DNA of 64,000 bases. It comes from Aquiflexum balticum DSM 16537 (GTDB lineage: Bacteria > Bacteroidota > Bacteroidia > Cytophagales > Cyclobacteriaceae). Position 1 is the stretch's first letter. Each line of letters starts with the position of its first letter. A program made the translations under genes and the position numbers. Under the pieces are notes generated by a model, which saw only the letters and a list, made by a program, of their open reading frames with translations, was not told the DNA's origin and ran no database searches. Location: contig NZ_LT838813.1 in NCBI RefSeq assembly GCF_900176595.1, forward strand, positions 2,622,001-2,686,000, in the 5' to 3' direction. Below, one piece after another: positions 1 to 8,642 of this stretch.

Positions 1-469
1 CTATTACCCAAATAGAAACTGCTGTCAGTAGGGCCACGGTAAAATTCCCGACGAATGGCAATCTTTTGAGTGAGTTGCTGTACCACCACAAAAAAAAGGC
101 AGCAATGAAATTGATGACAGCAATCCTAGGACTGGCTAACCATCCAATGGCAATTCCTGAAATATTCAAGATGCTGTGGAAAAACAAAACCACCCTTCTT
201 TTCATGCCCTTTCCAATGATAACCTCATCAGGCTTGTTGACATAATCAATCTTGACATCATAGTAATCATTGATCATGTAACCTGCCGCTGCAATAATGA
301 CTGTAGAAAGAATGATAAAATATAGATTGATGTCCTGTATAACGGGAAGCCCTTTTCTCGAAGTTTCTACCAAAAAATAGGCTGTCATCAATTGGGCAAA
401 TGCCAAAATCACAAGGTTGACAGGCCTACTGATTTTCAGTACACTCCATATGGAGAATGATTTTGGCAT
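1..469 (-). CDS. UbiA-family prenyltransferase, C-terminal part cut by window edge
   Basis: Integral membrane prenyltransferase of the UbiA superfamily, which moves an isoprenoid chain onto an acceptor (quinone precursor, heme or glycerol phosphate) in the inner membrane. The start at the ATG ending at 469 gives a protein beginning MPKSFSIWSVLKISRPVNLV, typical of the family. About 156 residues are visible before the edge. The first aspartate-rich motif reads NDYYDVKIDYVNKPD near residue 70 and binds the Mg-diphosphate; a second conserved stretch YSNSLKRLPFVGN follows about 65 residues later. Hydrophobic segments surround both. The motif form resembles bacterial geranylgeranylglycerol-phosphate geranylgeranyltransferase-like proteins more than UbiA or MenA, but the substrate cannot be settled from this fragment. 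Confidence 0.85.
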   Translation of the reverse strand, partial: MPKSFSIWSVLKISRPVNLVILAFAQLMTAYFLVETSRKGLPVIQDINLYFIILSTVIIAAAGYMINDYYDVKIDYVNKPDEVIIGKGMKRRVVLFFHSILNISGIAIGWLASPRIAVINFIAAFFLWWYSNSLKRLPFVGNFTVALLTAVSIWVI

Positions 470-573
470 AGGTTTGGAATTCGTAGATCAATATTACGAC
501 AAAATGCTATACATAAGTTCAAAAATTTGAATCATCGTAATTCAATTTTTTAAATTCACTTCAGATTTTCTTT

Positions 574-2712
574 TCAGCCTTCCCTTTCTTCCGCCAAGGC
601 TACTTTCAATTGAAAATAGGAATAGCGGTCGCCAAAATGTTCCTTCAAAGGCTTCAGAAAACCTGACCCCTGTCTTCTGTAAGCCAATCTGATATTGAGC
701 ATATCATCCTTGGGAAGGAAAACTTCCGGATCAACCATCCCTTTTCGGACCAGATTGCTCAGGTGTTCTTCCACCGTATTGGGGCTCATATTTCTCTCTT
801 GGGCGATCTGATAGATGTTTTTTCCGTCCTGAAAAAGCTTGTAAGTAAGGTTTTCGGATTGATTGTCCTTGGTGGATTTTGGTTTTAAAGATGTTCTTTT
901 TTGAATTGGCTCAATATTGTTTTCTTTAACAAATTCCCTGATCAATTTCATAAAATCTTCCCCGTAACTGTTGGCTTTGACCTGGCCTACGCCGGATATG
1001 GTAAGAAAAGATATATCATCAATAGGGAAATAAGTCGCCATTTCTACCAGACTACTGTCTGCAAAAACCACGTAAGGTGGCACATTTTGCTTTTGTGCAA
1101 TCTGAAACCGCAATCTTTTCAACTCATCCAACAAGGCTTCATTGTGGGATGCCTTGGTTTCAGAAACAGGTAAGGATACTTCTTCCATAGGCAACAGAAT
1201 TTTATCTTTGGATTTGAGTTTTTCCCATGCGAAAGTTGTCAACTTAAGCGTAGGAAACTGAGATCCGGCCTCCGTGAGGTACCCTTCCTGCAAGAGTTTG
1301 TCACCCAGTCTTTTCCAAAAATCTTCCGCCCTGTCTTTACCGATTCCATATACAGAAAGCTCCTGGTGGGCATCTTGAACTTTGGAAGATTTGGAACCCC
1401 GTAAAACCAATATTACATATCCCAATCCAAAATTTTCTCCCAATCGGACTACCGAAGAAAGCAGCATCTGTGCAGGAACAGTCATGTCCTGAAGATTGCC
1501 TTTCTGAAAACAGATGTCACAGTTACCGCAATTTCCGGCATGACTTTCTCCAAAATAGTTGAGGAGATATTTTCTTCTGCAAATTCGGCTTTGACAAAAA
1601 TCCTTCATTTTGTCCAGCTTCTGCTGCATGATTTCTGAAAACTCATGATTTTCCGATTGCTCCAGCATCCTTCCCAATGTGATGGCATCACCGCTGCTGA
1701 AAAATAGCAGTGCATCACTGGGAAGTCCGTCCCGGCCTGCCCTGCCCGTTTCCTGATAATAGCCTTCTATATTCTGCGGCATGTTCATATGGACTACGTA
1801 GCGCACATTGGATTTGTCTATGCCCATTCCAAATGCAATAGTGGCCACCATGATTTTGACTTCGTCTTTAATGAAAAGTTCCTGATTCTTTTCCCGATCT
1901 TCTCTAGACAGTCCCGCATGGTAGGGAAGGGCAGAAAGTCCTGCCTCCTGTAGTTTGATGGCAGTCTCCTCTACATTTTTGCGTGAAAGACAGTAAATGA
2001 TTCCTGAATCCTTTTGATGAAAATCCAAAAATTCCAAAAGTTTTTCCATGGCCTGTCTTTTGGCCGTGACACGATAGGTGATATTGCTTCTGTCAAAGGA
2101 TGAAACAACCCATTTTGGAGATTTGAAAAAAAGCTTTTCGGCAATATCCTGACGGGTGAGTTTATCTGCTGTAGCGGTGAGGGCAATGAATGGAACGTCA
2201 AGAAGCTCTTTTCTCAAATCCCCCACTTTGAGATATTCCGGTCGGAAATCATGTCCCCATTGGGAAATGCAATGGGCTTCATCCACTGCAATGAGTGATA
2301 AGTTGATGGACTTCAGAAAATCGACCAAGGGATATGCACCTCTGAAAAGCCGCTCCGGGGCAATATACAAGAGCTTGATTTTCCCTGCTTGTATCTCGGA
2401 TGAAATATGTCTTTGCTCACTGATTCCCTGTGATGAATTGAGAAAAGCAGCAGGGATGCCATTACTGTTCAGTGCATCCACCTGATCTTTCATCAGGGAA
2501 ATCAGAGGCGAAATTACCACAGTCAAACCATCAAGGACCATTGCCGGAACCTGATAACACACAGACTTTCCGCCACCTGTCGGCATAAGGACTATCGTAT
2601 CGTTTTTGTCCAGGACAGATTGGATGATAGCCTGTTGATTTCCTCTAAAATCACTGTATCCAAAATATTGCTGAAGAACTTCGTTAGCTGAAAGAGTGGT
2701 GAAAGGGTTCAT
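574..2712 (-). CDS. recQ: ATP-dependent DNA helicase RecQ
   Basis: 3'-5' superfamily 2 DNA helicase acting in recombination and stalled-fork repair. In the 712 residues, Walker A TGGGKS is at 45-50, the DEAH box at 144-147 with the aromatic-rich loop QWGHDFRPEY just after it, and motif VI QETGRAGRDG at about 320-329. The zinc site is formed by C378, C395, C398 and C401, as in E. coli RecQ. A winged-helix RQC region follows, then an HRDC domain at about 525-600 and a C-terminal helix-turn-helix (around QIAQERNMSPNTVEEHL), a common extra domain in Bacteroidota RecQ. It is complete and starts with ATG. It stands alone, separated from the UbiA gene by about 100 bp and from the GH16 gene by a similar gap. 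Confidence 0.97.
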   Translation of the reverse strand: MNPFTTLSANEVLQQYFGYSDFRGNQQAIIQSVLDKNDTIVLMPTGGGKSVCYQVPAMVLDGLTVVISPLISLMKDQVDALNSNGIPAAFLNSSQGISEQRHISSEIQAGKIKLLYIAPERLFRGAYPLVDFLKSINLSLIAVDEAHCISQWGHDFRPEYLKVGDLRKELLDVPFIALTATADKLTRQDIAEKLFFKSPKWVVSSFDRSNITYRVTAKRQAMEKLLEFLDFHQKDSGIIYCLSRKNVEETAIKLQEAGLSALPYHAGLSREDREKNQELFIKDEVKIMVATIAFGMGIDKSNVRYVVHMNMPQNIEGYYQETGRAGRDGLPSDALLFFSSGDAITLGRMLEQSENHEFSEIMQQKLDKMKDFCQSRICRRKYLLNYFGESHAGNCGNCDICFQKGNLQDMTVPAQMLLSSVVRLGENFGLGYVILVLRGSKSSKVQDAHQELSVYGIGKDRAEDFWKRLGDKLLQEGYLTEAGSQFPTLKLTTFAWEKLKSKDKILLPMEEVSLPVSETKASHNEALLDELKRLRFQIAQKQNVPPYVVFADSSLVEMATYFPIDDISFLTISGVGQVKANSYGEDFMKLIREFVKENNIEPIQKRTSLKPKSTKDNQSENLTYKLFQDGKNIYQIAQERNMSPNTVEEHLSNLVRKGMVDPEVFLPKDDMLNIRLAYRRQGSGFLKPLKEHFGDRYSYFQLKVALAEEREG

Positions 2713-2819
2713 AAAACAAAGAATTTAGTGCTGCAAAAGTTGACAGAACTAATTTAGGAAAACAGTCTTTTGTATAAAAATTGATAAGAAAATTAAACGG
2801 ATAATTTACATGCTTCAGA

Positions 2820-3611
2820 TTAATCCGGTTTTTCACTGTAAACTCTCACATAATCCACTTCCATCCTTTGTGGCCATATTTCAGGATCTACACCTTGGGT
2901 GCCACCCCAATCTCCTCCAACTGCAATATTCAGGATCAGGTAAAAGGGATGGTCAAAAGGCCATTCTTCAAAACCCTTCCCGGTATTCTCAAAAGTATGA
3001 TACTGTTTTCCATCCAAATAAAAATCAATTCTGTCTTCTGACCAATCAATGGCATAAACATGAAATTCTTCTGAGCAGGTCAGAACTTGAATCTTTGCAC
3101 CTTTTTGTGTGCCTTTCCTATGGTTAAAAGCCTCTGCATGGACCGTACCATGAATGACGCCTTGATCATATCCGACATGTTCCATGATGTCGATTTCCCC
3201 ACTTTTTGGCCATCCACCGTATTTGTTTTCTTCAGGCATCATCCATATGGCTGGCCAAGTCCCTACCCCTGACGGTAACTTGGCTTTGATTTCCATGTAG
3301 CCGTATTGCCATGAGGCATTGCCTTTGGTATGCAATTTGGCGGAGGAAAATCCTTTTGTAAAACTACTGTCCAGATGGGCTTCAATGATCAAGCGGCCAT
3401 TTTCAACCCTTGCATTTTCTGATTTTTCTTTGGTATAGAATTGTAGTTCATTATTGCCCCAGCCATGGTCTCCGACATCATAAGTCCAATTAACTGTATC
3501 AGGAAGACCTTCATATTCAAATTCATCAGACCAAATCAGTTTATTATTGGGTTTTTCCTGACAACTTAGCAGAAAACCAAATACAATCATTGGTAATATT
3601 ATATTTTTCAT
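2820..3611 (-). CDS. Glycoside hydrolase family 16 lipoprotein (laminarinase-like)
   Basis: Predicted surface or periplasmic endo-beta-glucanase. The signal peptide ends in the lipobox LLSC with C17 as the lipidated residue. The catalytic signature GEIDIMEH places the nucleophile at E139 and the acid/base at E144, and the absence of the kappa-carrageenase-type bulge pattern favours a beta-1,3-glucanase (laminarinase) activity. Tryptophans in WPAIWMM and the C-terminal RMEVDYVRVY are family hallmarks. At 263 residues it is a single GH16 domain without a binding module. Substrate is inferred from family; lichenase or agarase activity is not excluded. The next gene upstream runs divergently, so it is probably monocistronic. 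Confidence 0.92.
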   Translation of the reverse strand: MKNIILPMIVFGFLLSCQEKPNNKLIWSDEFEYEGLPDTVNWTYDVGDHGWGNNELQFYTKEKSENARVENGRLIIEAHLDSSFTKGFSSAKLHTKGNASWQYGYMEIKAKLPSGVGTWPAIWMMPEENKYGGWPKSGEIDIMEHVGYDQGVIHGTVHAEAFNHRKGTQKGAKIQVLTCSEEFHVYAIDWSEDRIDFYLDGKQYHTFENTGKGFEEWPFDHPFYLILNIAVGGDWGGTQGVDPEIWPQRMEVDYVRVYSEKPD

Positions 3612-3696
3612 AAAATAAATTTTAATATCGATTGATTGGAACGGTATTTGTTAAATATTCACTAAATTTAATTTTAAACTATAAACTAATTTTGTT

Positions 3697-3885
3697 ATGT
3701 CACTAGAACTGAAATTAAAAGGAAACTGGAACGAGTTGAAAGGTAAATTAAAGGAAAAATACGGAGAACTCACAGACGATGATCTTACCTACGCCGAAGG
3801 GCAGGAAGATCAGTTGCTTGGGAAGCTTCAGAAAAAAACAGGAGCAGCCAAGGAAGAGCTAAGGAAAATGCTCTTTGAAAAATAG
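3697..3885 (+). CDS. CsbD-family small stress protein
   Basis: A 62-residue, highly charged protein with the CsbD pattern: K-G-N-W-N-E-L-K-G-K-L-K near the N-terminus, then ELTDDDLTYAEGQEDQLLGKLQ and KTGAAKEELRK. CsbD-like proteins are abundant under general stress in many bacteria; no biochemical role is established. It starts at ATG 3697 and is followed 18 bp later by a strong terminator, so it forms its own transcription unit between the GH16 gene (divergent) and homogentisate dioxygenase. Confidence 0.9.
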   Translation: MSLELKLKGNWNELKGKLKEKYGELTDDDLTYAEGQEDQLLGKLQKKTGAAKEELRKMLFEK

Positions 3886-3903
3886 GAAGCGTAAATATAA
3901 CAG

Positions 3904-3927
3904 AAAGCGGCAAGAGCCGCTTTTTTT
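3904..3927 (+). terminator. Rho-independent terminator after the CsbD gene
   Basis: Perfect 8-bp stem AAAGCGGC / GCCGCTTT with an AAGA loop, running into a T tract. It ends the csbD-like transcript just before the hmgA promoter region. Confidence 0.9.
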
Positions 3928-3929
3928 AT

Positions 3930-3937
3930 TATTTTTG
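3930..3937 (+). promoter_or_regulatory. Candidate -7 box for homogentisate dioxygenase
   Basis: TATTTTTG fits the Bacteroidota -7 consensus TAnnTTTG and would give a leader of about 20 nt before the ATG at 3964. No TTTG -33 element is visible at the expected distance because the terminator lies there, so the call is weak. Confidence 0.3.
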
Positions 3938-3963
3938 TTTCGAAAGTATAAACCCAAATATCC

Positions 3964-5127
3964 ATGGCATATTATTGCAGACTAGGAAACATCCCCCCAA
4001 AAAGGCATACACAATTTAGGCAGCCTGATGGAAGCCTGTACAAAGAAGAACTGGTAAGTTCCAAAGGTTTCTCAGGAATCTATTCCAACTTGTATCATAT
4101 CTATAATCCCAATAATGTCAAATCAATTGGTGAACCTGTTCCATATTCTTGGGAACCTGCCAAGGATTATGGTTTGAAACAGACCCATTTAAAGACAGCG
4201 GGTGTGGGCACTACCGGCAAAGATTACCTCAGCTCCCGAAAAATGCTCATGATGAACAATGATGTGATGATGGGTATCTGTTCTCCCGAGGAAAGAAAAA
4301 TGGATTATTATTTCAAAAATGCCGATGGGGATGAACTGATTTATGTGCATGATGGAGAAGGAGTGATGTATTCCCAATTTGGGAAATTGGAAGTTAGACA
4401 AGGGGATTATATTGTTATTCCCAGAACGACTATTTACAGATTTGAATGGAAAGAAGAAGGACCTTTGAGATTATTGGTGATAGAGTCCCATGGTCCGATT
4501 GAGACAGTGAAAAGATACCGAAATGAAGTTGGCCAACTGTTAGAACATTCGCCATATTGTGAAAGAGACATCCGGCCACCGGTGGAGTTGAAAGTGGAAG
4601 CTGATCAAGGGGATTATCTTGTTCAGATCAAAAAAGGTGGGATGTTGCATCCTTACACTTACGGCCATTCACCACTTGATATTGTTGGTTGGGACGGTTA
4701 CCTGTATCCATATGCTTTATCCATCCATGATTTTGAGCCGATTACAGGCCGTATCCATCAACCGCCGCCGGTTCATCAGACTTTTCAGGCTTGGGGATTT
4801 GTGATCTGTTCCTTTGTGCCGAGATTGTTTGATTATCATCCTTTGGCTATTCCTGCACCCTATAACCACAGCAATATAGATTCAGATGAAGTGCTGTATT
4901 ATGCAGAAGGAGAGTTTATGAGCAGAAAAGGGATAGATAGGGGTTCATTTACGATGCACGTAGGAGGACTACCCCATGGACCTCATCCCGGAACCGTAGA
5001 AAAATCCATCGGAGCAAAAGCTACAGAAGAACTGGCAGTGATGCTGGATACCTTCAAACCTCTTTTTGTAACCACTCAGGGACTCGATTTTGTAGATCCT
5101 GCATATCCGATGTCTTGGACAGAGTAG
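3964..5127 (+). CDS. hmgA: Homogentisate 1,2-dioxygenase
   Basis: Non-heme iron dioxygenase that opens the ring of homogentisate to maleylacetoacetate in tyrosine and phenylalanine breakdown. The 387 residues are shorter than the roughly 430-445 of proteobacterial or human enzymes but normal for the Bacteroidota form. The N-terminus MAYYCRLGNIPPKRHTQFRQ and the C-terminal block with YNHSNIDSDE and LPHGPHPGTVEKSIG correspond to the iron-binding region: a His and acidic residue in the first, a His in the second. A cupin-like central part (GDELIYVHDGEGVMYSQFG) fits the fold. The partner genes hppD and fumarylacetoacetase are not next to it. It is transcribed alone and ends at a bidirectional hairpin. 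Confidence 0.93.
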   Translation: MAYYCRLGNIPPKRHTQFRQPDGSLYKEELVSSKGFSGIYSNLYHIYNPNNVKSIGEPVPYSWEPAKDYGLKQTHLKTAGVGTTGKDYLSSRKMLMMNNDVMMGICSPEERKMDYYFKNADGDELIYVHDGEGVMYSQFGKLEVRQGDYIVIPRTTIYRFEWKEEGPLRLLVIESHGPIETVKRYRNEVGQLLEHSPYCERDIRPPVELKVEADQGDYLVQIKKGGMLHPYTYGHSPLDIVGWDGYLYPYALSIHDFEPITGRIHQPPPVHQTFQAWGFVICSFVPRLFDYHPLAIPAPYNHSNIDSDEVLYYAEGEFMSRKGIDRGSFTMHVGGLPHGPHPGTVEKSIGAKATEELAVMLDTFKPLFVTTQGLDFVDPAYPMSWTE

Positions 5128-5156
5128 TTTGCGAAAACTAATAAGTTTAAAAATTC

Positions 5157-5202
5157 AAGCCACAAGTATCAAGGTTTTTTCTTTCCTTGATGCTTGTGGC
5201 TT
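5157..5202. terminator. Bidirectional terminator between hmgA and pafA
   Basis: Long hairpin with arms AAGCCACAAG-ATCAAGG and CCTTGAT-CTTGTGGCTT, one unpaired base in each arm and a T-rich loop. It lies between two convergent genes and can stop transcription from both sides. Confidence 0.75.
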
Positions 5203-5238
5203 ATTACTTTATATGGGTTTGAAAGCAGTAATTTACAA

Positions 5239-6888
5239 TTATCGGATATCATCCACAATCTCCAAAATGGGTTGTCCCGTTGTCCCGTTGGGAAGTCGGA
5301 TATTCAAAAGCATGGATAGGGTTGGGGCAATGTCAGTTACCGTTACATATCGGGAAGATTGGCCAGGTTTGATTCCCCAACCCATAAATACAATCGGCAC
5401 ATGGGTATCATAAGTATAGCCCGTGCCGTGGGTAGTTCCTCTGTAAGAATTGCTCAACCAAGCAGGTTCCAAAACCAGTAGCAGATCACCGGAAGCCTTG
5501 TGGTTGTATCCCATTTGTAACAGGTGTTTTCTTCCTGTTATATAATCCATTCTGCGCATATCTGTGGCGGTATACACCTCTTTAATCCCTTGAAATCTAG
5601 ATGAAAGCAAAAATTCAGCAAGGTCTCGTTGGATCTTTTCAGGATCCAAACCTTTATCTTTAATCAGGGTTTGATTAAGGTAAATCTGCTCATTCGACAT
5701 ATTGGAAATCCAATTCCCATTCCCGTAATTGAGGACACAAAATCCTCTGAGTTGGGTCAAAACAAAACGGGTATTGAAATTACCAGCAGGAACGTTTTCG
5801 CTTTGCATGTATTCCACAATATCCGCGACCGCATGATCTGCAGTCACAAAAACCAGGTATTCATCTTTGCCATATTCCTTGTCCAGATAATTGAAGAATT
5901 TTTCAAGTTCCTGATCCAATCTCAGGTAACTGTCCTCCAATTCAACAGAAGTAGGGCCAAACCGATGACCAATATAATCAGGCGAAGAAAAACTGATTGC
6001 CAAAAGATCGGTGTCATTTCCTTTGCCCAATTTCTCTCCTTCAATAGCTGCATAGGCCATATCCAATGTCAAAGAATTTCCAAAAGGAGTAGTGGAGATC
6101 AACCCGAAATTATCATTATTTCCCCTTAAAGCCGGCAGGTCATAAGGAAAAACCGTTTTGTCCATCCCGATAAATGGACCTTCAAATTCATTATCATCCG
6201 CAATGCTCTGAACATAAGAATCTATTGGATATAACGTCTCCCACTTTTGGGAAAGGTACTTTTCAGCCAGTTTTTTCTCATTGAAACTTTTGACCCATTG
6301 GGGCAGTTCGGCATGATAATACGTGGAAGTCATGAATTCACCGGTATTGCTGTCAAACCAATAAGCATCTCCTGTATGACCGGCAGGAAGGGATGCCCCG
6401 CGGTCTTTGATAGCTATAGCTACAGTCTTTGACCTTTTGTTGGAGGAAAACCTCAATTCATCAGCTATCGAAGTACTCAGCATATTTCTTGGCGAAATTT
6501 TGCCATTAGGTCCTGAACCCCCAACAGCATTGACAGTACTATCTTCAGCGCAGTAAATCATTTTTCCCAAATCCCGGACATACCAATTGTTGGAAATAAT
6601 TCCGTGGGTGGAGGGAGTTGCGCCTGTATAAACCGATGCATGGCCAGGACCTGTAAAAGTGGGGATATAATTGTAGTGGCCGTTTTTCATGACAAAGCCT
6701 TGATCCAAAAGCCTTTTAAATCCACCCTGAGTATATCTGTCTTGGAACTTGTAAAAATACTCCTGCCTCATCTGATCGATGACAATGCCTACGACTAGTT
6801 TTGGTTTTTTGGGATTTGGGGTATTCTGTTGGGAAAAGGCCGGGAAAACCATAAAGGTCACCAAGAAGGAAAGTATCAATCTTTTCAT
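5239..6888 (-). CDS. pafA: PafA-type alkaline phosphatase
   Basis: Secreted metal-dependent phosphomonoesterase of the type I phosphodiesterase/nucleotide pyrophosphatase branch. Starting at the ATG ending at 6888 gives a signal peptide MKRLILSFLVTFMVFPAFSQ; the longer frame to 6945 adds 19 unlikely residues. With this numbering the nucleophile is T79 (in TFTGPGHAS), followed by N100, and the phosphate-binding pair K161/R163 in KDRGA, almost the same numbering as the characterised PafA of Elizabethkingia (T79, N100, K162, R164). Metal ligands are seen in IVIDQM and VTADHAVAD. The Lys/Arg pair marks a monoesterase rather than a diesterase. In Bacteroidota such enzymes are constitutive and not repressed by phosphate. 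Length 549 residues, complete. Confidence 0.93.
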   Translation of the reverse strand: MKRLILSFLVTFMVFPAFSQQNTPNPKKPKLVVGIVIDQMRQEYFYKFQDRYTQGGFKRLLDQGFVMKNGHYNYIPTFTGPGHASVYTGATPSTHGIISNNWYVRDLGKMIYCAEDSTVNAVGGSGPNGKISPRNMLSTSIADELRFSSNKRSKTVAIAIKDRGASLPAGHTGDAYWFDSNTGEFMTSTYYHAELPQWVKSFNEKKLAEKYLSQKWETLYPIDSYVQSIADDNEFEGPFIGMDKTVFPYDLPALRGNNDNFGLISTTPFGNSLTLDMAYAAIEGEKLGKGNDTDLLAISFSSPDYIGHRFGPTSVELEDSYLRLDQELEKFFNYLDKEYGKDEYLVFVTADHAVADIVEYMQSENVPAGNFNTRFVLTQLRGFCVLNYGNGNWISNMSNEQIYLNQTLIKDKGLDPEKIQRDLAEFLLSSRFQGIKEVYTATDMRRMDYITGRKHLLQMGYNHKASGDLLLVLEPAWLSNSYRGTTHGTGYTYDTHVPIVFMGWGIKPGQSSRYVTVTDIAPTLSMLLNIRLPNGTTGQPILEIVDDIR

Positions 6889-7058
6889 GATGTCATTGGG
6901 CTGTTTGGAATGGGACAAATATAGGGATTCATCCTTGTATACCATTTAAGATTTTTTTTAAATGACTAATCTACCCGAGGCATAATGATCAAAAATTGAT
7001 GATTGGCAATTGAGTTTTGAAAAGTGGATGTATATTTCAATTTCAAACAAAAACAACT

Positions 7059-8471
7059 ATGAAATCAGGTTTTAAACATTGTTACCTTTTTGTATTCATC
7101 TTTATTTTGGGTACATCAGTCGATATTCAGGCGCAGTCCTTTTTTGAGGATGGGCTGGATTCGGAATTTCACAAAGAAAGAAGACAGGCTTTCCGTGAGC
7201 TTTTACCGGAAAACGGTGTTGCCGTAATTTTCAATAATCCTGTCAAAAACAGATCCAATGATACTGATTTCAATTATAGACCTAATTCGGATTTTTATTA
7301 TCTGACGGGATTCAGGGAACCGAATGCAGCATTGATCATTTTCAGAAATCCACAGACAATTGAGGGAGAAAAGGTAAGTGAGATCATTTATGTACAGCCC
7401 CGGGACCCAAGAAAGGAGCAATGGGATGGCGTAAGATTGGGAGTGGAAGGTGTGAAAGAAAAATTGGGTTTTGAACATGCTTATGTCAATTCGGAATTTA
7501 TGAAATCCCCGAATATTGATTGGAACAGTTTGGGGCCTTTGCTGTCATTTGATATGGGGACGATTGAGGGGGGAAGCCATAATGCTCCATTGAATGAAAT
7601 GGTAACGAAATTACGAGCAATGAGCCTTTCAAAAGAGGTGCCTTCCAATACAGCTCTGAATCAGATGATGGGGAAACTGCGCGTGGTCAAGACGCCGGAG
7701 GAGTTGGTGGTCTTGGAAAAAGCAATCATTATTTCCGGCAAAGGGCATATGGAATCATTTAAGTCCATTCAGCCCGGCGTGTCGGAAAGGGCAATTCAGG
7801 CTGTACACGAGTTTGTGCACAAAGCCATGGGTGCTGAAGATGTAAGCTATGGGTCTATCGTTGGTTCCGGTAATAATTCAACCATTTTGCATTATGTGGA
7901 AAATAACGTCAAAAATCTGCAAGAAGGATTGGTTTTGATGGATGTGGGTGCGGAATACAAAGGATATTCGGGTGACATTACCCGGACAGTTCCAGTGAAA
8001 GGTGTATTTTCCCCTGAAGAAAAGGCCATTTATGAAATTGTGCTGAAAGCATTGGAAGCGGGAATAGAAGCGTGCCATCCCGGTTCTGATTTTCAGAAAG
8101 TGGGAGAGGTAGCAAGAAAAGTGATTGACGAAGGTCTGGTTGAATTGGGAATAGTGAAACCCGGAGAAAGACATCCTTATTTTCCCCATGGTATAGGACA
8201 TCATTTGGGATTGGATGTACATGATAGGGGTGGATACGGCAAACTTGAACCTGGAATGGTGCTGACCGTGGAGCCGGGAATCTATATCCCCGAAGGCAGC
8301 AATACAGATTCCAAATGGTGGAAAATCGGCGTCAGGATAGAGGACAATATCCTGATCACCGAGAACGGCCACAAAAACCTGAGTTCCTTTGTGCCCAAGA
8401 CCGTGGAGGACATCGAAAGTATCATGAAAGAAGAAGGAATTCTTCAGAAATTGGGATTGTCTTTGAAATAG
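7059..8471 (+). CDS. Secreted Xaa-Pro aminopeptidase (aminopeptidase P, M24)
   Basis: Dinuclear-metal peptidase that removes an N-terminal residue preceding proline. The start is put at ATG 7059, which opens a signal peptide (MKSGFKHCYLFVFIFILG...IQAQ); the upstream TTG at 7017 would add residues with no family support. The N-terminal creatinase-like domain is followed by the pita-bread catalytic domain with metal ligands in MDVGAEYKGYSGDITRT (two Asp), HGIGHHLGLDVHD (His), TVEPGIYI (Glu) and GVRIEDNILI (Glu). Length 470 residues. It is divergent from pafA; the two share an intergenic region of about 170 bp. Confidence 0.94.
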   Translation: MKSGFKHCYLFVFIFILGTSVDIQAQSFFEDGLDSEFHKERRQAFRELLPENGVAVIFNNPVKNRSNDTDFNYRPNSDFYYLTGFREPNAALIIFRNPQTIEGEKVSEIIYVQPRDPRKEQWDGVRLGVEGVKEKLGFEHAYVNSEFMKSPNIDWNSLGPLLSFDMGTIEGGSHNAPLNEMVTKLRAMSLSKEVPSNTALNQMMGKLRVVKTPEELVVLEKAIIISGKGHMESFKSIQPGVSERAIQAVHEFVHKAMGAEDVSYGSIVGSGNNSTILHYVENNVKNLQEGLVLMDVGAEYKGYSGDITRTVPVKGVFSPEEKAIYEIVLKALEAGIEACHPGSDFQKVGEVARKVIDEGLVELGIVKPGERHPYFPHGIGHHLGLDVHDRGGYGKLEPGMVLTVEPGIYIPEGSNTDSKWWKIGVRIEDNILITENGHKNLSSFVPKTVEDIESIMKEEGILQKLGLSLK

Positions 8472-8549
8472 TATCCGTTACTTTTTTTCTGATTATCCGC
8501 AATCTTAACAGTACAAGGCATTAATAAGATTATTTGATTGTTTTCTAAC

Positions 8550-8590
8550 CAATATCAATCAGTATCCAATATCTATGAATATCTAAATTC
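8550..8590. repeat. Degenerate CAATATC heptamer block 1
   Basis: Downstream of the aminopeptidase gene, CAATATC-like 7-mers occur five times (CAATATC, CAGTATC, CAATATC, GAATATC, TAAATTC) at 7- or 10-bp steps. Two more blocks built from the same unit lie at 10199-10241 and 11396-11430. Confidence 0.55.
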
Positions 8591-8642
8591 ATAAGAGGTT
8601 AACTTTAATTGCTTAGCAGCAGAATTGTAGATAAGTATTTTC

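Noticed and set aside
3687-3694. TAATTTTG as a -7 box for the CsbD gene
   Set aside because: It ends 2 nt before the ATG, so the transcript would start inside the coding region; no -33 element is seen.
5239-6945. Longer pafA start at 6945
   Set aside because: Residues 1-19 precede a perfect signal peptide beginning with the ATG at 6888; the active-site numbering also fits the shorter form.
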